12,299 nucleotides of DNA from contig JAJJLU010000995.1 of assembly GCA_023807065.1 (NCBI GenBank), positions 1 through 12,299 on the forward strand. Reading direction: 5' to 3'. Of the stretch, positions 9,301 through 12,299 are shown in pieces. The translations under genes were made by a program, and so were the position numbers. Numbering within the stretch: position 1 is the first letter of the stretch; each line of letters opens with the position of its first letter. The notes beneath the pieces were generated by a model. It did no database searches. It had not been told where the DNA came from and worked only from the letters and a program-made list of their open reading frames with translations. The DNA comes from Isotricha intestinalis (taxonomy: Eukaryota > Ciliophora > Litostomatea > Vestibuliferida > Isotrichidae).

Positions 9301-10220
9301 TCATATTTTTCTTTATTAATTATATATGTTATTATATAAATTGAATTTAATATAAAATCATTTTTTTGATTTAAATTTTTATCATATACCTGAATCATTA
9401 TTTTAATTTCTTTTTCTATATTATTTAAATGATCCTTAAAGAATAAATTTATTTTATCTTGATCTAAGTCTTCTTCAGCTTTTAACATTGAAAATATTTC
9501 TTTAAATTGATTATAAATTTGACGCATTATCATATAATTATTTTCTATTTGAATTATTTTTGATTTATTTTCTTTCATAAATTTATCTTTTAATTTCGTA
9601 AGTTTTTCATTAAAAATTATTGAATCTGAAAAAGGGAAAAACATTTCATTATTATCTAAAAATTCTTTTATTATTTTTCGATGAACAGGAATTTCATTTT
9701 CTAAATCTTTTAAAATAGAATTACTTAAAATATTGTTTATTTTATCTTTACTATCTTTAATTGTATTTATATTACAGTTTTCATAAAAATATGCATTATA
9801 GTTTTCAGCTTGATTAATTTCACTGATAATTGAATCTAATGAATTTAATATTTCTTTAATTAAATTGTTTAAGTTATCATCTTTATCATCTAAACATAAA
9901 AAATTAATTTTCTCAATATATATATTTATTTTTTGAAAATCTTTGAATCTTTGAAAATTTGAAATAAGTAATGTTTTATCAAATATACTATTTTTAATTT
10001 TTCGAATTAAAATAAAATAGTTTTTAATGAAAGGGATATCTTTTAAACAATTTAATATATTTTTATTTTTTTTAATTAAGTTTATCATAAATTCTTCTTG
10101 AGGATTTATTTTACAAATAAAAAAGTCTTTTTCTTCAATAATATCAATATTTATTTGATTAATTATTATTTTAATCAAAGATAAAATTGTTTTATTATTC
10201 TCATCAAAATTTTTACCATT
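366..10220 (-). CDS. RNF213-like AAA+ giant ATPase, main segment (stalk, AAA ring, C-terminal helical region)
   Basis: An uninterrupted frame of about 3,280 codons, open from after a TAG at 10221-10223 to a TAA at 366-368. A TTG at 10176-10178 could be called as a start, but it is not credible in a eukaryote and the frame runs upstream of it. In order it holds: helical stalk (660 to about 1,400); an AAA1-like block before a degenerate P-loop SGVGKT (about 1,528); AAA3 with Walker A GETGCGKT (about 1,945), Walker B FFDE (about 2,003) and a sensor-like AACNPY; AAA4 with GKPGCSKT (about 2,261), FFDELG and a following NRG; an AAA5-like block ending in PFLNRLEKH (about 2,653); a stretch with TFTN and FFIIHLKRI that resembles the conserved region after the ring; then about 1,200 residues of helical sequence. 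The cysteines in this C-terminal part are scattered, with no paired C-x2-C, so no RING finger is visible. Likely cytosolic ATP-driven mechanoenzyme. Family assignment is strong; cellular role is inferred. Confidence 0.93.
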   Translation of the reverse strand, partial: NGKNFDENNKTILSLIKIIINQINIDIIEEKDFFICKINPQEEFMINLIKKNKNILNCLKDIPFIKNYFILIRKIKNSIFDKTLLISNFQRFKDFQKINIYIEKINFLCLDDKDDNLNNLIKEILNSLDSIISEINQAENYNAYFYENCNINTIKDSKDKINNILSNSILKDLENEIPVHRKIIKEFLDNNEMFFPFSDSIIFNEKLTKLKDKFMKENKSKIIQIENNYMIMRQIYNQFKEIFSMLKAEEDLDQDKINLFFKDHLNNIEKEIKIMIQVYDKNLNQKNDFILNSIYIITYIINKEKYEKLIKSYLELFEIFKCEKGEITEELNKILNLNQQKENFKEIISIIKKWNILFNPTDFTSIILQEMAKSNEIIKFILQKDLKEFYDYFEINQASEIEDIINITILLQSINDSPNKISDFINKIKTLLPDKEIDMNDENKKKLDNLKLLKNISSLKDIIDKIEEFEKGIKNRKENDIQIIKKIINDSEIKLILDSENIDSIKENEYYQVKYLDDIDLKEILERTFLLKSKKNTENKRILESIIKQNQMYDTYSNIVHKIYKIKNLLNESYLKDYKSPSELIIKIQNEKVNIILNNNIIAIDDYIIQLEEKLNKILRDTINAYDNNFILTFLYGKLFINIFNYILDEKGNDIKHIISYLTGGVNIQNYKNALEEIKRKYNLKENENIFQIISEFLDLIFEENKISFNNLIKSYQILNQYYLKNYLPGIYIYKSENNFEKEIIKIYFFLCNDIPKAFTILFCTEYTSIEELISFFMRFFKSNYPIPFFIINLDKLKNQIKYDLFLFLKKNEMRNVNSYLIFIFTRKENKENFESLKTINLFRKSFILEEIIENPNIINNNHLYTLIEKLTNVEIFNSNCSGVGKTTLIKQFAKKNNFNFINFPFGENDNDFTLINRLKKINFSNKKNLLLINIFDSRNIDEANNFLFKIIFTQSFKYKENIFIIPENVKIVIELPFGFVDFKEKCSILSFFTIKTININNLPFICETEENEFDNLNIICTYLKLDDDKINNSKINLKYEEPGNKEQKKVTIKINKKTEIVYYNETIKKYKPEDYYRIIKEKCFKDNNILNYYQFKSFVSIFSQQLIYFSENNYLFPENLDKETRKSRSLLIKSFIKLSNICSISAYKNIIDNQNFTYYSHNKNYQYNKEDEENRYFNFLRSSNDNIITYDKLPGGISFINKDKLSLSVVTNGNKITEEEKKILLLLWNSQNKMDKNENLIDYLNLSSKEYIERVKIYFNLHKEPNIPEDYVFTADNYFKMILIDIKANANIPILLMGETGCGKTYLIRMICQVYNIQLKILNVNAGTTENDIIKFMNDIIDKNKNSNNKIWIFFDEINTTTSIGLLSEIMCNRTMLGQDLPKKFIFLAACNPYREKIKKEKYYALVYNKKNKNKNLVYNVLPLPHSLVNFVFDFGNLNDNDERKYIESMVTQANIEDKNLIKISIMLLSACQQYFRNHKEISSISLRNIRRFIILYSWFKNYFILKDSIIKFSREHKFKCIILSIYICYILSIPEKEKRNELYSILANKLLDLNYDSYDSSQLKGIVSQEIILFSKKIKKTCPNNIALHNSLKENLFALFTCIMNKIPIFLCGKPGCSKTLSFELLLISLTGEKSKDEFFKKLPSLLPFYFQGSLSTTSEEVKNIFKVVKEKSKNLKKIIPVLFFDELGLAENSKNNPLKSLHSELEYNEEKFAFVGISNIELDASKLNRGIYLLRPDLNLEELIETSDSIAKAYNINYNQSLFTTIAKCYIEYKNQFQNLDEELKNKMDFHGTRDYFYLIKLIIIKTQNIRESNYGKIYNEIIEGIDRNFSGLKIEKKYKSKFKLMRDLYIKRNMYFISNIEYNAKKCIENNILDNNARFLLLISDSGISNYFLEEILEKLNINYLYFIGSKLKNDLLKKEYSYTILNKIISCIEQGTFLILKNLEIIYPSLYDFLNQYYNNYGSKKYARISIGMINKPKIIVHENFRMAILIEQNEILSHDTPFLNRLEKHFVNYDILLTKNEKIFADGIISIMNQITNLNNKKISQINIKNQMINCSDDEIYGLVYTLFKKYPLKNNDFLWQKIMFLIVKNFSQDMILFIDNLKIEDKILNKIKLLYKTVSYINLYEFIKNTKFRKNVIYTFTNISTIIKVNFNKVQSKLNNEEINEDSIIEFFTSGIKSQNEFESIILKYYNSEKEFKNKNLLLFKFSAEDTEHLNLFSEIIKNIENDIEDKTKIKNKFIFFIIHLKRILHKNEKEDTSEIIKSKNFSHLNTDFEQRFIDNLKVNLDIKFLKIIENTDNSILIKVLNLETKFKDLMYNVYSSFIFENIEDFGFSNDEYINNVLTNINENKTFQNFIIQISEEYLQSINDLKTLFLSKKIIVENDIDLLSKFLQFSLNEIKIYLIKVFYILEEEGTIYILLNINYSNHEILDSFKSRIKYGNLDDYMINENILSNKIKKKPDSYFLDSNKLFEYIIEQIKKKKHLEIFIENEIEVKNIINEDNESIIIVNNYKNNLKNLLSDIKYDIKNIFLNDINKYIFLKDLSMKRRKDFCFDFIDYYIQLKEIKHKKEFKYFFSLLLDLLYENYSKNLIQNKSKEDIYEYISYCILFIYSKEDFIFFIQSNSEEICEISNKKLLDFNLEMINLIKTKKIEFIIGRNNPKIKAILNEVIFLINDSFLFLSSKILGEIKEDKKIEEYINILSCIQKKDLEFENKYFLFSKQIFQLKNLITISSFIEKKKEYIPKINDYINFEEKELLLYKKNDIESLKKIIEEEFLFLETFSTKENYYEFIIDIFINKYKSLNDIEIQKIIIKKILLNINFLKNSYYFFDLIFSYYEYDDVNLFDIDDPKLETIRNTKIDSINKKIFNIILLNIFNEKILYQFHNFSVDSIEDYFERFKLFIESLIYNLNEKEDKTENQVKNYEFIKIYKISYVKIFIYYISEIYSSKELYNQFNDRINFIDLIKNTNNNDSFEIYFIKCLKFFNDNSFSNFVFNHDFDYFKYFGLKHIKIKYFEKEKTNEYFYHPLEVIYINDLPSYLKLKELYNNNLEEDIVKKMIKVKNEIFFFDFIFNDLLCFFFNKNFSNEYLKNDCNKNLSKVFTCISNEKIKKILESIFYLKETQYEFKFTDKETTLLSYCFNFYILSLSDSNIDPKSFLNLVDRNKKKLYSLTFEFLGLIKILNKNFIEKKYDYCIKLMKIIVNIANKIEKNLNIFYDKSDIFTFLNYIKKFIILNDKEPIERIIFPLINNLNNETFMDEYKNNISNYLKFTKLNNNSTE
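4150..4600 (-). other. AAA5-like module without Walker motifs, ending in the NRLEKH motif
   Basis: After AAA4 comes a block beginning ARFLLLISDSG, followed by LYDFLNQYYNNYG, then a strand with FRMAILIE, and it closes with PFLNRLEKH at about 4176-4202. There is no GK[ST] loop. From family knowledge, the ALNQYY-like helix and the PxxNRLEKH ending are among the best conserved parts of RNF213 outside the ATP sites. This is probably a structural, non-hydrolysing ring module. Confidence 0.8.
4870..5500 (-). other. AAA4 module, GKPGCSKT P-loop
   Basis: Walker A GKPGCSKT lies at 5355-5378. Walker B VLFFDELGLAE has the catalytic Asp-Glu at 5154-5159. The strand FVGISN and the sequence LNRGIYLLRPD follow, supplying a sensor Asn and a candidate arginine-finger region. 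The GKPGxSK loop combined with DE-x-GLAE is highly characteristic of RNF213 AAA4 and is the single best reason for the family call. The active site appears intact. Confidence 0.92.
5710..6460 (-). other. AAA3 module, canonical Walker A and B
   Basis: Walker A GETGCGKT lies at 6303-6326 and is followed by a helix. Walker B IWIFFDE has its Asp at 6150-6152. A strand LAACNPYRE about 35 residues later supplies a sensor-1-type Asn. All residues needed for binding and hydrolysis appear intact. The order and the NPYR sequence after the sensor strand match the RNF213 AAA3 module, one of its active sites. The core is clear; the module edges are estimates. Confidence 0.88.
7200..7910 (-). other. AAA2-like module with noncanonical P-loop
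   Basis: The loop at about 7557-7583 reads NCSGVGKTT. Measured against GxxxxGK[ST], the first Gly is replaced by Asn, while GK-T is kept (Lys near 7563-7565). About 50 residues later the hydrophobic strand LLLINIFD carries an Asp but no following acidic residue, so the Walker B motif is degenerate. Upstream, a block around FCTEYTS fits the conserved stretch I recall preceding AAA2 in RNF213. Known for the family: modules differ in ATP binding and hydrolysis, and AAA2 is reported to hold nucleotide without a fully canonical site. I infer nucleotide binding with weak or no hydrolysis. Boundaries are approximate. Confidence 0.6.
10213..10220 (-). other. Second frame change, limited to 8 bases
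   Basis: The upstream frame stops at TAA 10213-10215. The downstream frame is closed by TAG at 10221-10223. The change of frame must therefore fall inside AATGGTAA, and removing one base there joins the two. This is not a long homopolymer. The only nearby GT donor (10216) gives candidate introns of 17, 84 or 90 bases to the next AG sites, none of the required length class (3n+1). Confidence 0.8.
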
Positions 10221-11439
10221 CTAATAAAAAATTTATTAGCTCTAATATTTTTGAATATTTATTTTCTTTAATTTTTGAAAGTTTGTTTTCTAAGTCTTTC
10301 AAAAATTCATTATTTATAATTTCATATTTTTTATTGTTTTTATTATTCAATGAAAATTCAGAAAAAAGTAATAAAGTTTCAATATCTAATTGTTCTTTTA
10401 TATTTTCAAATAAATCATTTGAAATATTTTTATTTAAACCAAGATTTTCATATAAAAATAAATATTTATCAAACATATCAAAGGAAATTTCTTCTAAATT
10501 TTTGATTTTATTAATTTCTTTATAATATACATCTAAAAGATTTTGAATTATAATTTTTTTATATTTAATTTCCATTTTATGAAAGAAAATGAAATTGAAT
10601 AATTCTAAAAGTTGTGAAAATTCAGAAAATTTGTTTATCTTTTTTAAAATTGTTTGTAAAATTTCCGAAAAACATTTAAATGATACACAAGTTAAATTGA
10701 ATAAATTTATTTTATTTAATTTTATAATTTCTTCAAAAGTGATTTTTTGAAAGTTGTTTTTTATCTCATTTTCAAAATCACTGATATTTTCACTGAGAAT
10801 TTTTCGAAACAAACTTAAAAAAGTGAAAATTTCATTAATATATTCTTTTGGATTATTTGAATTATAATTTAACCGTCGAATTAATAATTTTATTTTTTTT
10901 TTAAAAGTTTCAAGTATTTTATTTGTATTAATATTAAGCTTTTTTATTATCATTTCTATTTTTTTTAAATTCCTTGGAGCAGATATATTATTAATTAAAC
11001 AAATAATAATTTCTTCTCTATCAAAAGTGAATAATTCTCTAAAATAATTATCTTGAATATTCTCCAAAATAACTTTTTTAAAAGTTTCAATGAAATAAGA
11101 TATTATTTCTGGCTCGGACTTAATGAATATTGATTTTAAAATATCATTTATATCCAATTTATCTTCTAAATTTTTGTCATCATCTTTTAATAATTTTCTA
11201 ATATTTAAATATTCTTGAAAAATAATATCTATTTGATCTCTTTTATTAATTAGTGAATTTAAAAGAAAAAGAATTAATTCTTTTGAAATTAAATCATTAT
11301 TTTTTAAAATATATGTAATAGAATAAAAATCTTCTTTATTAATAAATTTATAATTATAATTTTCTCCTAATAAATCTTGAACATATTCAGAGTGTGTTTT
11401 GAATAAAAGAAGAAGTTTTTGATAATTTTTTTTTTTAAA
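10213..11439 (-). CDS. RNF213-like protein, second segment (N-terminal arm/stalk, no own start)
   Basis: This frame is open from just after a TAA at 11440-11442 to a TAA at 10213-10215, about 408 codons. A caller allowing alternative starts would place the start at a TTG at 11155-11157, but the frame is open for about 90 more codons upstream and reads protein-like across the poly-A run into the N-terminal segment. That makes it a continuation rather than a gene of its own. It covers composite residues of about 245-648. The sequence is a run of amphipathic, Leu/Ile/Phe-rich helices separated by Lys/Asn/Glu-rich loops, with no P-loop, zinc-binding cluster or membrane span. By position it corresponds to the poorly conserved arm or stalk upstream of the ATPase ring. 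Assignment to the family rests on its place in the gene, not on recognisable motifs. Confidence 0.75.
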   Translation of the reverse strand, partial: FKKKNYQKLLLLFKTHSEYVQDLLGENYNYKFINKEDFYSITYILKNNDLISKELILFLLNSLINKRDQIDIIFQEYLNIRKLLKDDDKNLEDKLDINDILKSIFIKSEPEIISYFIETFKKVILENIQDNYFRELFTFDREEIIICLINNISAPRNLKKIEMIIKKLNINTNKILETFKKKIKLLIRRLNYNSNNPKEYINEIFTFLSLFRKILSENISDFENEIKNNFQKITFEEIIKLNKINLFNLTCVSFKCFSEILQTILKKINKFSEFSQLLELFNFIFFHKMEIKYKKIIIQNLLDVYYKEINKIKNLEEISFDMFDKYLFLYENLGLNKNISNDLFENIKEQLDIETLLLFSEFSLNNKNNKKYEIINNEFLKDLENKLSKIKENKYSKILELINFLLEW

Positions 11440-12158
11440 TTATAAAATAACATTAATTTAATATAATTTGATGTAAATTCATATGAATAATCACTATAAT
11501 AATTTAAGAAAGAATCTGATTGTATTTTATCAACAAATTTCTTATATTCTGCTAAATCATCATTTGTTGATATCTTTGCAATCATTGTATTGATTAATAT
11601 TGAAGATTTAAAAATTTTCTGTAAAGAGTTTTTATCATTTACTGTTAGAATTTTTTTTATAACAAATAAAATTATTTTTGATTCTAAATTCCTTGTAACT
11701 AAAATATAATCAAAAAAACTTCGATTTAGTTCATCTAAATGCAAATATTTACTTCCATCTGTTCCATAAAAATCAGAAAAAAGATCAAAATAATTAAAAT
11801 AAGCATTATATTGTTCAATTAAACTTATATTTTTTGTGAAATTTGTTTGAAATGTTAAATTATAAATAAAATTTAATTTATTTTTAGTGAATTCAAATTT
11901 GTCAGAATAAAAGAACTTTTTATCATTTATGTAAAGAATTATACTAAATTTATTATAATTTCTTTCTTTATTTTTTATATTTTTACATTTAAAAATTCCA
12001 ATTATTAAACCATCTTGAGTCTTTGTTCTAATTAAATTATCTAATTTCTCATAATTGATTGATTCTTCATAAAATATTATTGAAAATTTATAAGAATTTA
12101 TTTCTTTTGAGTCTAGTGAACACAAAAAGAATATTTTTCCGTTTTCTTCTTCAACCAT
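11367..12158 (-). CDS. RNF213-like protein, N-terminal segment (true 5' end of the gene)
   Basis: This is the only segment that begins with a real ATG (12156-12158). An in-frame TAA at 12183-12185 lies just upstream, so the start is well supported. Residues 1 to about 110 alternate short hydrophobic and polar stretches and look beta-rich. Residues from about 115 look helical. There is no signal peptide or clear membrane span, which fits a cytosolic protein. I cannot assign a named domain. The family's N-terminal arm carries a carbohydrate-binding-like fold in vertebrates, but nothing here proves one. The in-frame stop is TAG at 11367-11369. The last 20 or so codons after the poly-A run at 11426-11436 are probably out of frame, because the alternative frame there is open and continues into the next segment without interruption. 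The genuine N-terminal part therefore probably ends near residue 244. Confidence 0.8.
   Translation of the reverse strand: MVEEENGKIFFLCSLDSKEINSYKFSIIFYEESINYEKLDNLIRTKTQDGLIIGIFKCKNIKNKERNYNKFSIILYINDKKFFYSDKFEFTKNKLNFIYNLTFQTNFTKNISLIEQYNAYFNYFDLFSDFYGTDGSKYLHLDELNRSFFDYILVTRNLESKIILFVIKKILTVNDKNSLQKIFKSSILINTMIAKISTNDDLAEYKKFVDKIQSDSFLNYYSDYSYEFTSNYIKLMLFYNLKKKIIKNFFFYSKHTLNMFKIY
11426..11436 (-). repeat. Poly-A run of 11 (coding strand) at the first frame change
   Basis: Eleven T on the plus strand read as A11 in the coding strand, within Leu-Lys-Lys-Lys codons. One additional A would join the N-terminal frame to the second segment exactly. The run is a likely place for a sequencing or amplification indel, or for polymerase slippage in the cell. 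Confidence 0.9.
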
Positions 12159-12279
12159 TGAAACAATTTTTTTAAAAAAAAGTTAAATTTAAATTATTTT
12201 GTTTTTAATCATTTTAAAAATTTTATAAATATTATATTAAAATAAATATCTTTTTGAAATGATATTCAAAGAAAAAAAA
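12159..12279 (-). promoter_or_regulatory. 5' leader and putative promoter between telomere-like repeat and start codon
   Basis: About 120 bases of nearly pure A/T with no open frame of note. If the right edge is a chromosome end, this is the whole space available for promoter and 5' untranslated region. TATA-like stretches are plentiful simply because of base composition, so I cannot point to one as functional. The start context on the coding strand is TTTCAATGG, with A-rich sequence before it. Confidence 0.5.
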
Positions 12280-12299
12280 TGGGGATTGGGGATTGGGGA
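12280..12299 (+). repeat. Telomere-like ATTGGGG repeat at the right edge
   Basis: Three G4 runs (12281-12284, 12288-12291, 12295-12298) are spaced by ATT, giving two full ATTGGGG units plus partial ones at each side. The G-rich strand runs 5' to 3' toward the edge, the orientation of a telomere, and the transition from A/T-rich DNA is abrupt. Guanine runs are otherwise very rare in the window. Only 20 bases are visible, so an internal repeat or a library artefact is not excluded. Confidence 0.68.

Larger units (their letters stand above)
1..12158 (-). other. Composite RNF213-like giant gene, frame-interrupted, 3' end beyond the window
   Basis: Four consecutive open segments on one strand make one gene model of about 4,050 codons. 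Seen: the segments overlap by 73, 8 and 13 bases; the second and third begin without an ATG near their 5' limits; the last contains no Met codon at all; and A/T-ending codon use and Lys/Asn/Ile/Glu-rich composition are the same throughout. Family knowledge: RNF213 is a cytosolic protein of about 5,200 residues in humans, with an N-terminal arm, stalk, ring of six AAA modules (only some bind ATP) and a C-terminal E3 region. It acts at lipid droplets and against intracellular microbes. The module order here matches that plan. The three frame changes could be assembly indels, real lesions, or programmed or transcriptional slippage. No GT-AG intron in the immediate neighbourhood restores the frame at the second or third change. 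Confidence 0.85.

Noticed and set aside
10176..10178. TTG as the start of the large protein (and TTG at 11155-11157 for the second segment)
   Set aside because: Alternative starts are a prokaryotic calling rule; both frames are open upstream and continue the preceding segment.
10200..10216. 17-base intron-like sequence GTAAAAATTTTGATGAG on the minus strand
   Set aside because: Removing it joins TG to A, creating a TGA stop, and does not lead into the main frame.
10187..10525. Plus-strand open frame of 112 codons
   Set aside because: It lies antisense to the better supported second segment; its Phe/Ser/Leu-rich composition is the mirror of Lys/Asn/Glu-rich coding sequence on the other strand.
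1..12299. Ciliate-type reassigned stop codons (TAA/TAG as Gln or TGA as Cys/Trp)
   Set aside because: The 3,270-codon frame contains no in-frame TAA, TAG or TGA, and Gln is encoded by CAA; nothing calls for reassignment.
1..12299. CRISPR array, tRNA, rRNA or transposon
   Set aside because: No spaced direct repeats, cloverleaf-like GC stems, rRNA-like sequence, terminal inverted repeats or transposase motifs were seen; the space is filled by one gene.

Overview
The window reads as very A+T-rich nuclear DNA of a unicellular eukaryote (by eye about four fifths A+T). Almost all of it is one giant gene on the minus strand, encoding a protein of the RNF213 (mysterin) family: a dynein-like AAA+ mechanoenzyme that in animals is also an E3 ubiquitin ligase. 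The evidence for a eukaryote is the protein family, the Asn/Lys/Ile-rich protein, the absence of any prokaryotic operon signal, and a probable telomere at the right edge. The reading frames use no reassigned stop codons.

Layout from right to left, which is the direction of transcription. Bases 12280-12299 carry G-rich repeats of the unit ATTGGGG running off the right edge, as expected for a chromosome end. Bases 12159-12279 are a short A/T-rich leader with no gene. An ATG at 12156-12158 opens the protein. The reading frame then changes three times: near an 11-base poly-A run (11426-11436), within 8 bases at 10213-10220, and within 13 bases at 366-378. The four open segments are 11367-12158, 10213-11439, 366-10220 and 1-378. 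They abut or overlap, lie on one strand, and none after the first has an ATG at its beginning. I read them as one gene of at least about 4,050 codons whose 3' end lies beyond base 1. The protein order is: N-terminal arm; helical stalk; AAA2-like module with an unusual P-loop; AAA3 and AAA4 with full Walker A and B motifs; an AAA5-like module ending in the family motif around NRLEKH; then a long helical C-terminal region. I see no RING finger in the visible part, although the animal enzyme has one in the corresponding stretch.

Telomere-like repeats about 120 bases from a start codon, high A+T and standard stop codons would fit a ciliate macronuclear minichromosome, possibly of the rumen (litostome) type. 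That assignment is an inference. Residue numbers below use a composite count from the ATG at 12158, allowing one base at each frame change, so they are approximate by one or two.
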